From Lucifuga dentata (taxonomy: Eukaryota > Chordata > Actinopteri > Ophidiiformes > Bythitidae), in the NCBI GenBank assembly GCA_014773175.1, contig VXCM01003126.1:1-64000 (forward strand): 64,000 nucleotides of DNA. Reading direction: 5' to 3'. Positions 38,101 to 50,759 of the stretch are shown piece after piece (the first letter of the stretch is position 1; every line of letters begins with the position of its first letter). A program made the translations under genes and the position numbers. The notes under the pieces were generated by a model that was not told the DNA's origin, did no database searches, and worked only from the letters and a program-made list of their open reading frames with translations.

Positions 38101-41100
38101 GAACTCACTGGTAAAGAGATGTTTTTGATCCATTTTGAGTGGCCAAACAATATATGATCATCGTCTACTTCCTATAACAAAGCATGATTTAAGACACATG
38201 ATTGCTTGTTTTTTTCTTTAGTTTTTTTCTTGTAATAACATTTGTTCACACTGTAGTGTCATGGTTGAAAAATAACATGACTTGAGCAGATTTTCTTTAT
38301 CATTGTCAGTACAGTATCGTGTGGCATTAGAAATCTTTTATCCTGTGAAATGATTTTAAATCACAAATCAAAATTCCAATGCTTAGAGTTACTACATTTG
38401 TCCTTACTTTTCTCTTGTTTTTAGTCAACACAGTTTTGTTTTATTGTGTCTTTGCTTTGTTTTGTACTGAATTATTATAAATATGCCTGTTTTTCCCTTG
38501 AGATTTATGTATTACTTTTAAAGAAATTATTTAAAAAAAAATGAATATTAAAATAAAGAATACCTCCCAATCTTGTAATGCTAAGAAATTATTTTAATTT
38601 ATCCCATGAATCTCAGTTGCAACCAAAATTTAATGGGTACTCCCATGAGCCACGCTGCACCCTTCTCCAAAGTTTTGTCAGAATTACTCAAAAACTCAAC
38701 AGTGTCTCATCTTTTGGAGTAATTCTAACAAAAAACAAACAAATCAACCAACAGATGCAGGTGAAAGCATAACCTGCAGATGTAAAAAGCAGATTTTACA
38801 CTCAAATGTTTGTCTCGTGAGCGTGAACAGGAAAAAGCAGACTAATCATGAGATCAGTGAGATTAGTGTGGAGACCTGAAATCTGATTGTGAAGCCAGCA
38901 ACCATATTTTTAGTAAAATGAACCAAAGAAAGCAAATTATTCATTTAACCCCATTTGCCCTTTTTGAAGCCATAGCATGGAAAAGTCATCCTTGGCAGTG
39001 TTTCAGGTGTTTAACTGACAGAAAAATGTAAGCAAATCCTCCTCAGCTTCTCACCTCCACACAGCAGTTCCCATCCAGAGAGATGTTGCCCTGGCAGTCT
39101 TTGCGGTCCTCCCCTGTGTAGTATGACAAGTTGCTCGGCCTTAAAGTGAACCACCGTTCCTTCCAGTTTCTTCTCAGCTGGCCTTTCTTCCACAGATAAC
39201 CCTGTGGCATCCAAACAACACATACCATCACTGCTGGGCTGAGATTAAACCTAAAACACAGACTAAACGTCCACAGGTTTCCTACCTCTTTGAGGACATC
39301 GCCAACTATCTCCCTGTACACTTCCTCTATAGCCATGCTGATTACGCTGTTATTGATTCCTCTGGTTGTCTTTCCTGAATTCATCAGCTCCAGAAAAACC
39401 CAAACAGTGATGCCGCTCTGGTGCACTGAGTCTTGTGCAAAAAAATCCTCCAATTCAGCACAGTTGAACTCAACACTCATAGCCATGCATATCTTCTTGA
39501 GAAGATACTCCACCTGAAGAGGAGAGGAAAAAATATGTTGTCACAGCGTTATACTCAAGGAAGGTAGTAACTACTCGTATTATTGTAATAATATGCCTTC
39601 TAGCAGTATTCTTTAAATTTTATTTTATCTAAGGAAAATTTCTTGATATTTTTACTTCCCCAAAGTTTTGGGGCCATGAGAATAGTAATCAGTTTTATTT
39701 ATGTGCTTCATTTTGTTAAAAGAACCATACCGGTGATTTTGCATGTTTGAGCCTATAAATACTACTGCATACATGTTACATTATTGCCAACCATTTTCCA
39801 AAACATTTTCCAAAACAGAACTATATTTTAGTTTTTCTGTTATTTTACCAAATATTCTAATCTTTCAAAATCAAATGTTTAAAAGTCACCTAAAACTGTT
39901 ACATCAGCTAACATGCACAATTGTAGAATGCATGCTTAATTTCTCTGTAAAAGCAGTCCTCTCCTGGACTATATTCCCTGGTGGATAATGTACATATGTT
40001 TTCTTCCATGTAGATCCATTAAATAACTGCGACAAAAAAAAATTTATATACATTTTGTCTGCAGTATCTCAAGCACGTCTCAAGTCTCTACAAGTTGATT
40101 TTTTATAGCACAGTGGAAAGAACTGAAACCAGTGGCAGTCTGGAAGGTCGGAAAAACAAATTCTAAAATTTACCGTTGCTCCAGTATATGTTTTGGAACA
40201 TAACGTGTATGCGGGTTGTATTTATTGGGCTCAAAATGCAAAATCACTGGTATAGTCTTTTAAGTATTTGATTAAGTAATGAATCAGTTCAGCACTACTA
40301 CTACTACTACAATAACAGTTCTTGGTCCGGTAACAATGGTTTGTGTGTGAACATACCAAACTTAAATTGGATATGATGTTTTGTTCTGTTTTTTTTTTAA
40401 CACAGCACAATACAAGTTACTCTTCCCTTGAAAGCTGAGGTTTTCTACTGGCAGCAGTTTTGAAAAACACACCACAGGAAACATGAATGCTTGCTGCAAG
40501 TGAGAAAAGAGGCCACATTGCTGCATGAAAAGAACACAGGGTTCCATGATAGCAAGAGTCTGAGTTTCATGGTGTGTTTAGTGGTTGTAAAAGCTCCAAA
40601 TATTTTTTTATCTTACAAATTACAGACTACAGTTTGAAAACCAAAACCAACAACATAATCCAATAAATTTACCTGAAAAATACATTCAGGACATGTACAA
40701 CTGTTGCTGCCATTGAAGACACCAGTTTCATATCTTGTCGTTTTTCTGACATTTTGTGGTTTTAGCAACAAGACTTGTTTACATATTGCAATACAAAATG
40801 TAGAAGTGATGTTTTTAAAGGCATCACATGATATCGAATTCTTTTTAAACTCAATATCTTTAAATTTGGCTTTCCCCACCAGATTTGTATTCCTGGCACT
40901 GTGAGAAGCTTTGAAAGGTAAATATTTAATCCATCTAAGTTAAGGAAACAAGACTTACAAAAAATACAACCAAACAGTTACATGGACATAGAATGAAAAA
41001 AAAAATGCAAATAATTATAACATTTTACTGGCTTTTTTTTTTTTTTTNTTTTTTTTTTTTTTTTGGTGTCTGGAAAATTCATTCTGTTGGTCGTTTAATT

Positions 41101-43414
41101 CCTGGCTGTCGCTCTGAATCACTATCATCCATTATTTCAGTAACTCTGCATGAATTCTAGATGAACCTACCTCATCAGGGACCATAACCAAAGGGTATTT
41201 GTCCTCAGACAGAAAATTAAAAAGGCACCAAAGCCTAAAAGCATCCCTCTCTGGCAGGATGGTGCTGCTGCTTTTGTCTGGGTGGTAGTTTTTCTTTGCC
41301 GTAAGAGTCCAACAAAGCTCATCAACGTTTTCTTTAATAAAAGAGCCTTCTTCGACCTTAGGACAAGATGTATATTATTAGAGACTGAAAAATCTATCAT
41401 GACAAAAAGAGCAAATACAGTAGATGTATTTGTGTTCATTACCTTATCCAGGATGTATTTGTTGAGGTAAGGCATGTAGCCCTGGCTAGAAACTGGACCA
41501 TCATCATCATCCCTGAAGTGCTCCTCCAAAGCAACCGGGTCATGTGGGATACACAAGACCGTACACAGGTTGTGGGACAGTACCTGTAAAAATATTTAAA
41601 ATGGAGAAAAAAACACTGTCAAAGAAATATACAGAATTAAATTAATATGCAAAAAGTGGATATCTGGCAGACAGTTAAGGTTGTTGATCCTTTTCTCTTA
41701 GAAAATATGGGCGCCAAGTTGAGAAATCTACATTAGAGCCTGGTTATTTGGGGCTGATACTGATATAAACATTTGAGAGAAAGAAAAATTTGATAATGAT
41801 GATCTTATCAACTTATCAATCATAAGCAGCTTTCATAAGCTCAACTTGCATTTTGCTAGAATCCCTAAGATATGGTTGTTAAAGATGACAAAGATACAGT
41901 AACAACATACTTTACAATATAAAAACTAAATAAGAGCTATACATTAAAAACAGATATAAACCACAAAAGTAAACTATAAGCTACAAAATACAGTTGTGTA
42001 CTGCAATTTCTTTTGGCATATCTGCTCACATAAACACCAATACCAAATATCTACTCATATTGGTTGGGCTCCAATCTTCACTTTTAGGGAACCAAATGAT
42101 TGGATTTGTGTTGTATCATACTTTTCTAAAAATAATTTTTATTGTGCATATAGTAGTAGAGCAAAAATGGCAACAACTGCGTGGATAGAGTCAGCAGGAT
42201 ATAGTTTCAGAAAAAAAAAACTGCATAGCCAACATGTTTAAACTGCAAAAACAAGCAATTCTCTTTGGTTTAAAATTCACCAGATTACATGAAAAATTCA
42301 TGCTATCAGTGTAAGTTAGTCCTACACCTACTTGTGTGTCTAAGAGGACTTTATTCAGTAAAACCAGGCTTACAAACATCTTAAATTGAGAAACTGCAGC
42401 GTCTTAAGTTATCTGATGCATTTTAATCAGACTGTTAGTCTCCGTGTGTTGAGCCATAACCACATCCTGTCTCTCGCCTCCTGCGCTCTCAAACATTTGC
42501 TCATTTCGAAGCCATTTCATGCAAGCAGTTTGCTTCTGACGGAGTCTGCCCACAGCCTACATGCATGAGGCGGATAAGCCTGGTCATGAGGCTGAGGCAA
42601 CACATCATGGAGGTGGCTGCACTGGAGTCTGATCCACGATCCACACCAAGTGACATAAGTGTGAGATCAACAAAACAAAATACAGTGGTACCATTGAAGC
42701 CCAGTGGTGAGAAGCAACAATCACCAACATGTTTCTACTTTTTGCACTCTCTCACTGTAACAATGTTCTTTTCACATTGTTACAGACACAACCTCATGCT
42801 GTGAACATACTCTATTCAGCAGGGCTGCTCTATGCTCAGCTCCTGTGCCAGAGGAGCCTTTGCACTACAAGCTGGTGCGTGGAGGCCCAGTCTGAGCACA
42901 GCTTGGAGATGAGGGCTCCCATTCATATACAGACTGAGAGCAAACTGTTACTCCGCTGCTCTTTCCACACAGAAGTGTGTATTGTGCCTTCTTTCGGTGG
43001 TGGAAGAATTTTACTCGACATAAATTATCAGCTTGTTCCTTGTTGTGATGGTTTGAAAAAATCTGTTTCATACAGGAAACATAAACGATGATAAGCAGCA
43101 TCAGGTTCATGTACTCTCTTATTTCCTGAGGAACTAAATCAGACTAAAAGCAGACTTTTGTGATGTTTAGTTTGTTGAGAACTTTAAATATTAAGACCTC
43201 ATCTTCATCAAAGTGAGCCCACGTGATTTGACCAGAACTGAGATACAGCAGAACAGAAAATGGCAAGTAAGGAAAAAAGGTATGTTAAAGTGTCATCCTT
43301 TTGGTTTAGGATCCTCACCTTGAGCTGAGACTTAGACACCTTCCCACTCTTCTCCAGGTCGAGAGCCGTGAATCCATACCAGATGGACTTGAGCAGCTCT
43401 GCCCGCAGGTCCAT
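35133..43414 (-). CDS. def6: DEF6 guanine nucleotide exchange factor (SWAP-70-like adaptor, SLAT/IBP)
   Basis: Eleven coding exons (43319-43414, 41443-41583, 41171-41356, 39286-39513, 39055-39201, 37878-37986, 37467-37765, 37078-37244, 36321-36519, 35914-36004, 35133-35326) join to 618 residues; mammalian DEF6 is about 631. The N-terminal EF-hand-like region opens [20 protein letters not shown]. The PH domain (about 218-312) starts [19 protein letters not shown] long basic/Glu-Gln coiled coil (about 315-540) corresponds to the atypical Rho-GEF/DHR region, followed by [20 protein letters not shown] and a Ser-rich tail. DEF6 acts downstream of antigen receptors on Rac/Cdc42 and in IRF4-linked signalling. 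It is distinguished from SWAP70 by its tail and by sitting next to ppard. Its 5' UTR contains a (GA)n tract. Confidence 0.95.
36600..36740. repeat. GTAC-rich dispersed repeat, copy 1
   Basis: It shares TGGGGTTGTA, the long block TTAAAAAGTACAATTAGGTA and CCTGTxATGGT in the same order with 57926-58035. It lies in a def6 intron. Confidence 0.6.
39716..40263 (-). mobile_element. TTAA-flanked inverted-repeat element, copy C (opposite orientation)
   Basis: TTAA bounds both ends (39716-39719, 40260-40263). The left end matches the family terminal repeat (AAGAACCATACCGGTGATTT). The interior landmarks (CCAGTGGCAGTCTGGAAGGT) are the reverse complement of those in copy A, so it is inserted the other way round. 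It lies in a def6 intron. Confidence 0.78.
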
Positions 43415-43443
43415 GACTGCAGCACTGTTACTTTTCTGGTTTC

Positions 43444-43447
<4 letters not shown>

Positions 43448-43486
<39 letters not shown>
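43448..43486. repeat. (CT/GA)n microsatellite in the def6 leader
   Basis: A perfect CT run on the plus strand is a GA run in the def6 5' UTR, starting about 34 bases upstream of the def6 ATG. Confidence 0.85.
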
Positions 43487-43488
<2 letters not shown>

Positions 43489-43499
43489 TGCTGACAGGG

Positions 43500-44335
43500 C
43501 CACCCCTAGTGACAGGCTGACACCCACGATGTGCTGCTGTCACAAGGACGTTGGCTTCACCGACCCGCTGACAGCGACACCTGCTGGGCATCAGTGGATA
43601 ATGACAGAAAAGGAGGGTCTGGCCTGAAATGTGTAAGTCAAATTTTTCAGTCAGAAAATCAAGTTGCCCGGATGTAACGCAGATGTCGTAGTAGAAAATA
43701 AAGAAACTAGGTCAAGTTCACTACGTTATTATTTTCGGTCCCATACTAATGAATATTTTATTTTGTTTCTTTTTTCTTCTTTTTTTCATTTTCTCTCGAG
43801 ATTTTATTTACCTCAAGGCCTTATTGTCAATAATTTATTTAAATAGCTTATACATTTTGCTCTAGCTACGTTTCATTGAGTTTCTTTTAGTTTCCTTTGT
43901 GGTTAGCTTTAGCCCCGGTTTGTGTTTCCTTTGTAATCCATTAAATCTGAAACTTTTATGTAAAATGCCCAATCAATTTTATTACAGTCGCAAAAATAAA
44001 ATGTAATGAAATGAATAATGCAAAATAAAACAAACAAGACAAAAGATAGCTAATAAATGAGAGAATGATATTAAAATTAAATAATAAAATTGAAATTAGA
44101 TTACATTCCCCGCACATGGCAACTCGCTTATTCTGTGATAATGCTATGTGTATACCTATCTTGGGAAATAAAAGCATACCATGAAATGATAATCTAGTCA
44201 TTAAAAGTCACTGAGTTACCATTCCCTAAAGGAATATTATCGTAAATATGTAAGAAAGTCAGAAATTCCCATACCCAGGTCACCTGACAACCACATTGGG
44301 GAGGGAGGAGTACCACTGTGTGTAGAGGGAACTGA
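43500..44335. other. Intergenic, def6 upstream side
   Basis: This is the region upstream of def6 on its minus strand. It is AT-rich with no exon or clear element. The def6 promoter is presumably within the first few hundred bases. Confidence 0.35.
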
Positions 44336-44410
44336 TCAGAGAGAGCAGTTCCTGCTCTCTCCTTATAACTTCCTAATCAGAGTAAATTTCCTCTGATTAG
44401 GAAGTTATAA
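44336..44410. other. Tandem hairpins: 9-bp-arm and perfect 20-bp-arm inverted repeats
   Basis: TTATAACTTCCTAATCAGAG (44363-44382) is followed by an 8-base spacer and its exact reverse complement (44391-44410). Just left of it, AGAGAGCAG and CTGCTCTCT form a second small hairpin. The right arm ends in TATAA (44406-44410), which with the next bases reads TATAAAGG. A good splice-donor motif (CCTGTAAGTT) lies about 65 bases further. No coding exon is attached. Confidence 0.75.
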
Positions 44411-44859
44411 AGGCTGCTTCTCTCCCTTTGTTCTCTCTTTTGGATTCTCTGCTGTGTTGTGTGCATCCTGTAAGTTTGACATATCATTGTTGATTTTTGT
44501 CCTTTAAATCATAAAGTGTCTCCCTTTGTCTATGAGCTCTCAAACTTAGCCTCTTGCTTGCCCAGTAGATTTACAATCTAACAATTATGTTTGCTCCGCT
44601 CAAAAACATCCTCTTCATCTAAAGTAACGCACATCAGTAACATCGCCATATTTTTATTTATTTCTCTTGCTTTACTCTTATTTTTATTTTTCCTTCTCTG
44701 TTTTTACTTTAATTTTTATTTATTGCTTGTATTCCAGCGTGCCTGTCCTATGATATCAACTGGATTCTTTTCACTGGTTCCACNAAAAAAAAAAAAAAAA
44801 AAAACATCGCCATCTGGAGCTATCCTTGGAACTAGGAGGCCGCGGCAAAAAACGCCATT

Positions 44860-45215
44860 AGGTCACGTGGCAAAACACTTTTGCATCGTTACCATGGGGT
44901 TGTTTGTGGAAAACCTCGCTGATTGGTCGAAGGCGTTGCAAAAACCCAAGTAGACACAGCCATTGGTCTATACGGCTNCCTCGCTGATTGGTCGAAGGCG
45001 TTGCAAAAACCCAAGTAGACACAGCCATTGGTCTATACGGCTTCCAATTGTGACCAATGGCGAAGCGCGCTTTTTACAAACTGCGGCGAGTCCAGGAAGT
45101 TGACAGTTCCACTGCGGTGTGGAAGGACGCAACAAGGGGCATTTAAAATTCCCACAAACCGACAAACATTCGGAATAAATTGCAGAAGAAAAAAACTTCA
45201 ATTGATACACGTAAG
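44860..45215 (+). promoter_or_regulatory. troap promoter with CCAAT-box cluster and noncoding first exon
   Basis: ATTGG/CCAAT boxes occur at 44922, 44962, 44987, 45027, 45044 and 45054, with an E-box CACGTG at 44864-44869 and a CHR-like TTTAAA at 45142-45147. The pair at 44922/44962 repeats as 44987/45027 only because a 64-bp segment is duplicated around the N at 44978, so the real number is probably four. A splice donor at 45211 (ACAC then GTAAGG) and an acceptor at 45604-45605 outline a noncoding exon. Multiple NF-Y sites plus a CHR are typical of G2/M genes, which fits troap. Confidence 0.6.
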
Positions 45216-45651
45216 GAAATAACGGTATCCCTTTGTATTTTTAAAGTATGTACCTTGAAATAAACAACTTTATGTGGTTATTTCGTATCTAGCATGTGCT
45301 AACGTCGCAGTACTTTAATGTGACGCTACGCTTTCTCGAGGTGAAAACGACTTCTCTTAATGTTGGTAGCCAATACGTTGCTGTTTGTATGAATTATTTG
45401 AGTTATTTATCAGGCAAATTGATTCCTTTTTACACGTTGCTCTACTTGTCGTTTTGTCGACATAAACGACGAAGTATGGTATAGGCTCATTTTATTGATT
45501 TATTGTTTCTGATTGTATATGTTTGTACCCTTTGTCTGCTACTGATTTGTCTCTTTATTCTTGGTTGTTGTGCTTCCCGAATTTGCTTTTTTTTTCTTGC
45601 TACAGTTTGTTTTTCACACTTTCACCCCCCACTTCTTCTTCTGGCATCAGC

Positions 45652-48600
45652 ATGGATTCCTCTCCAGTCCTACGCCAGCAAACTCAGAACAAAATCTGCA
45701 GTCAGCATGTGAGGTAAGACAAACGTAAAGCAGTACAGCACGTATGTACATAAATTACCCAATCTGGAACTTCTGTACGATGTAATCCTAGCCAGTACAA
45801 CAGCCTGCAAGAAAAATTTAGCTTGGTGAAGTTTATATGTTCAGTTTTTGTTCACACAGTTGTTGTTTCTTGTCTGTGGTCATTTTAGAGGTTGTGCATT
45901 GTTGTGTGTTATATGGATTGCATCGCAATGGAAGGTGTTTCCAATATTACAGTATTTCTTATACAGAACTACAGCTGTGAAAGTAACCATGGAGTTATTT
46001 CTCAGTGACACAGCCTCAACAAATCAAATATGTTAGGCTTCATGTGTGATGTGCACAAGTGTTCCTATTTCAGTGCATATTTATAAGTTGCTTTTTTTTT
46101 CTTCAACTGCTGGTTCTCTCTTCACAGAACAAAGAATGAAAAGAACAAGCTGCCAGCAGAACCAAAGTTTCCCGACAACATGTATGCATCTCATCTTCCC
46201 ACCCGGGATATTGAGAACCAGGATCCAGGGTGCTTAGAGGCATGTAGGAAGGCACCTGTGCGGCCAGGTGTAAGCAGGCTTCCTGTGCTTGCCAAGTCCA
46301 TTCGTCTTCAGACTCCCTCAGATTTTACTCAGGCCCACCATAAGTGGGAGGAGAAACCACTGGCTGTAAGTGCCTGCTTCCCCCTCCTGTGGAAATATGT
46401 CCACTTAAATTCCAGTAAATATTTTTTTTTAATCAGCTGATTTTTATGTCCTTCACATTTCATTTTTCTACAGGGGAAAGCAAAGAAGAAAAAGCCGTGT
46501 ACCCGGCCCATACCTTTCAGTTTGTCTCAGCCCAAGAACACAAGAATAACCACTGAAAGTCAGAGGCCCTCAGTGGTTCCCCATTTAAGGACCCATGCTC
46601 TCCAACTTGGAAAAAATGCATGTAATGCTCATCCAAAAACAAAAAACATAAATACAAAACCTCCTAACCGTCCAGCTGTTTCAAACGGCAATAGGGATTC
46701 AACTAAAGTACAACACAAGTCTCAAGGACAAGCTACAGAAAATACTTTACATGTACCAGGACAGTCTGGGCCTTCTGACACATTTAAGACTTCAGCCATT
46801 TTGTCCAATCCTCTTTCATGCTTCCCTAATAATGCCGTGAATCAGAGCAGTGCTCCTTCCTCTGTGCAGCCTGCAGTTAGTGCGCAGGCCTGTTTGGATA
46901 ACATGGAGTTGCTCACTCTGAAAGATCCAAACAAGAACTCTCAAGCTAGCCAGATGACCTCTCATGGTAAATTTTCAAAGGGTGCAACTGGTAAGTTCAG
47001 TGTTTTGTTGTCTTGACACACAGTTTTTGCAAAGTATCTCCTGCTTTAAAACAGCAATACTTTAACACAAGTATCTGTTTGGGAGTAATTCACGGTAAGT
47101 TCTCTACAACGCAGCAGCAGCAGTTCATCACTCAAACTGCGGGACATTTCATGCCTTTGCTGTTGTGACCTCATTGACTGCATTCTTGCTCATTTTTCTT
47201 TGCCAAGAGAAGTCAGAAGCAGTTCTAAGGCTGTGGTTCTTGTATTTCAGACAAAGGGGAGATGTTCCAGCCCGACCACGCAGCTTTGCTCAGTATTCTC
47301 CGAAATGAAGGAGTGAGTGTGTCTTCACAGTTGTCTAAATCCTATAGCAACCAGGTGAGTTGATTTGATAACACTCTGACTGGATTCATCAAGTTCAACT
47401 TCTGGGGTCTGCAAGGTTTTACTGCAAACTGATTTACTGGCATTGAGAGAGTGAGTGTGTGTGTGAATTTAGATTTTTCCCACAATAACTATTTTGATTT
47501 TGTCAATGAGTGTGTTTCCAGTAATCATCTGTGTGTTGTGTTGTAGCCACAGCGAGTGTCTGTCATGAAGACCCAACAAAACACTGGACCCATGACTGGT
47601 GAGTATGAGAATGAAAACCTTGCGTATGATTTAAATGAAATGTCTTTGTGATGATCAATTAACATCGGACACATCAAGACGTCTGCTAGCATTAAAAAAA
47701 TTGCTGTAAGAAACTGTGGAAGTGATATGCATGTGTGCGAAATGGTGTGTGCAGGACCACCAAAGTCAGTGCAGTTCTCTCCAGACCCCGCTGCACTGCA
47801 AAGCATCCTCCAAAATAAGGGGGTGAAGCCTGGAGGACCCTTAGGTGCCACACCCCGAAACTCAGTTTGTCCATCGGGCCGAGGCACTTCGATCTACACA
47901 GTAAATGCAGTTTTTTTTTAAATTTCTGCTCTTTTTAGCCATTAAAACAGGTTTTTCTCAACACTATGTGGCGTTTCATTTACTGCAATGCTTGACTTCT
48001 CAGGCTCAGAGAGTGCCCGTTCGAAAAAACGCAGAGAAAGCTGGCGGTCCAGTGGGTAAGACATCATCTCACTGTTGTTATCTCCGAAGCTCCGAGCCTA
48101 ATGCACATTTATCTCTTCGTCTTCATCCTCTCACCCTGATGTGACGTCGCTGTTTTATCCCCAGCAGCAGCAAGCAAAGAGACTCCACTGAAGAAATGGA
48201 CGCCGCCGCAGAGAGTTCCTGACACCAGGCATCACCCCATGTCCTCCAGGGTACAGTATGCATGCGCTGTAGGTGTGGCTTCTGTCCAGGTTTAGCACGT
48301 CATATCTCCTACAATCATTTTTTGTGTCTGGTGACACTGCTGTTTTCAGAAGTGGCTTCTATCGGCACACCAGTCACCCTTCATCGGCGCTCCTGGGCCG
48401 CTGAGCTGCAATACTGACCTGAAGCCACAAAAAGAGGTGAGGGCAAAAAAAATCTAATCAGCTTTATAACAAATGCAAAGGCTCGTAAAATACCCGGTTC
48501 CAGAGTTCTAGAGTAAAAATTAGTTTTGGGAGAGTCTAAAAGGTCCTAAGGGTCACAGCAAAACTTTTTGATTTAATTTATGGAAATTTCAAAGACCTCA

Positions 48601-50527
48601 TCCAAACGGATTAAGGGGTTTAGATGTATGCTCATGGATACAGCACTTCAGAAATATACAGAGGAGCAAGGCCAAGTAAGGCTTTAACAGTGAGGTTTTA
48701 AATTCAGTTTTGTTTGTGCAGTGATGCAGTGACAGAAGTTTCTCATTTTGTATTTAGTTACAAGCTTAACTGCAGTTGTCTGTTGCAGCTGTACACAGGA
48801 GAGATGTTGGAGCAATGACAGGAGACAAAGACCGTGGCTGGATTCAATGGACGTATATTTTGCAAATTACCTCCAGAGAAAGTTTTTAGGTGTTATTCAT
48901 CTAAAGACGCAAGACTGAACAGCTAATTTTTGGTCATGTGCATGTAGAAATGCCTTTGATATGAAATCTGGGTTCTTGCCAATGTTTCAGAAGGCTGAGG
49001 AATGAATCTCTTGAAATTAGCTGTATACCGTTTGGTGGTTACATTGACTTTTTTAATTTTTTTCCTTATGTTTGAGATTTTTTTTCTCCTTTGTTGGCAG
49101 GAGGTCGTCCAAAGGTTATTTGATGACCAAGAGGATGAGCGGAGTACGAATGTGACAGATGAAGATGCACAGCAGCTCCACGGCCAAGCCTCAGCCGTAA
49201 GATGTGCAGACCAAATTTTGCATCCATAATGATGGATTTTGTTTTTAAACATCTTATACAGTCCCCGTATGCTGTTTTTGCTTTCTCACCCACTCCTCTA
49301 GGTTGAATGCCGCCGCGAAGAAAAGAGCGACATTACCCACACAGAGGAGGATGAGGAGAAGGAACAGGAGCAGAGGATTATGGGAGGACAGCCATTCATG
49401 CAAGCATGGCAAAGAGAGTCAGTCATTTTCTTCTCAACGGGCAAAAAGATGGTCAGAGCCCCACGAGTTGAGACTCACCTGAAGCTTCATGTTCCATCTT
49501 CATCAGCACAGAGGAAGATGAACCCACTAGAGATGCCGTCTGGGTCAGATCCAAAATGGCTGCTCAATCCTTCTGTCCATAGTCTGCACAGAGGTAATAC
49601 TGAGATCTCACATTCTCATAGCTAATTAATCTACCTCTACATCACCATGTTACCATGAACATTTATATTTATATTGTAAATCAAATATCTGATAGAAAAA
49701 TGAACATTTGTATTGCAGACATTATTGTTCAGAAGAGTTCTGCTCTGAGCCCCGCAGCAGCATTGCTACACAGGCGTTTTCCCCCTCTGGAGGAGCTGCG
49801 ATTGGACGAGGAAGTAGCTACCTACACCTCAATGCCTGTCACAGCCCAGCCAGGCTTCTCACGCTGTGGAAACCCTCTGGCCTCCATCCTGTACTTTGAA
49901 GAGTACACTGTGAGTATGACACCAGCAGTTTGGATTTCAGAATGTTTTACAGAATGTTTATACTCTCCATTTTGGATGTTTGAGCCTAATATATTTAATT
50001 TTCATACACGTAACGTTACTGACAATCATTTCCCAAAGCATGCTACTGGAACGGTGAGTTAAAAAAAATTTTTTCCTACTTTCCAGACTGTCATTGGTTT
50101 CAGTTCATTCTGGTACGCTATTAAAATCAGCTTGTTGATACTTGAAACATTCTAGGGATAGGTAATCTGACATCATGAAGAAGATGTATGTTCAGGTTTT
50201 TCCGAAGTTTTGTAATTTTAGCGTTTAAGTGCACTGAAAAGCGTAGAGTGGATGTATGTCTTCACCAGGGAATATAGTCCCAAAAGAAGACCTGCGTTTA
50301 TCAAAAAATTTAAACGACTGTGACTTCATAAGGCTGTGTAACTATTAGCAGGCGAAGCATCGATTTTTAAGGTGGGTGTATATTGCTTGAATATTTGATT
50401 TTGAAAGATTAAAAGATTTTGCAAAATATCAGGAAACCTGAAATACGGTTTTATTCTTCAGAAAATGGTTGTCAGTAACATAACATGTATGAAAATTGAA
50501 TATATTAGGCTCAAACATGCAAAATGG

Positions 50528-50558
<31 letters not shown>

Positions 50559-50679
50559 GTATATGTGTATTAGTAAGTTAATATAGTTTCCTCTTTTTTT
50601 TCAGAGATTTGTGCCGATTGGCTTTGATTTCTCCTCGGCTTCTTCGTCTCTTTGCAGTTCTCCTTCACAAGAGAGATGA
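45652..50679 (+). CDS. troap: Trophinin-associated protein (tastin)
   Basis: Thirteen coding exons (45652-45713, 46128-46365, 46474-46990, 47251-47354, 47547-47598, 47755-47900, 48004-48055, 48165-48250, 48350-48436, 49101-49196, 49302-49593, 49719-49909, 50605-50679) join to 665 residues. Most of the chain is low-complexity and fast-evolving. The tastin signatures are ENQDPG near the N-terminus, two related blocks FQPDHAALLSILRNEGV and FSPDPAALQSILQNKGV, EVVQRLFDDQED, and the C-terminal LRLDEEVATYTS with NPLASILYFEEYTRFVPIGF. Tastin is a microtubule/centrosome-associated protein needed for bipolar spindles, besides its original trophinin link. The ATG is the first in the exon that follows the acceptor at 45604-45605. 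The last intron contains a TTAA-family MITE. A poly(A) signal is at 50722-50727. Confidence 0.9.
49951..50527 (+). mobile_element. Inverted-repeat element, copy D (ends eroded)
   Basis: It has the same order of landmarks as copy A (GATGTTTGAGCCTAATATAT, TGTCATTGGTTTCAGTTCAT, GAATATATTAGGCTCAAACA) but lacks clear TTAA at either end and runs into a TA/CA microsatellite at 50528. It lies in the last intron of troap. Confidence 0.75.
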
Positions 50680-50721
50680 TTTGCACTACAAAGTTTTTTG
50701 TTTATTTTTTTTCTTTCTGTG

Positions 50722-50727
50722 AATAAA
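50722..50727 (+). terminator. troap poly(A) signal
   Basis: AATAAA lies 43 bases after the troap stop codon (50677-50679). Confidence 0.7.
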
Positions 50728-50759
50728 TAAAGTGGAAAGTAGTTTTCTAATTTGAGTCC

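Noticed and set aside
44250..44582. Solo LTR of a retroelement
   Set aside because: TATA, hairpin and a CA end are suggestive, but I could not find a matching target duplication or a clear TG start, so it is not annotated as one.
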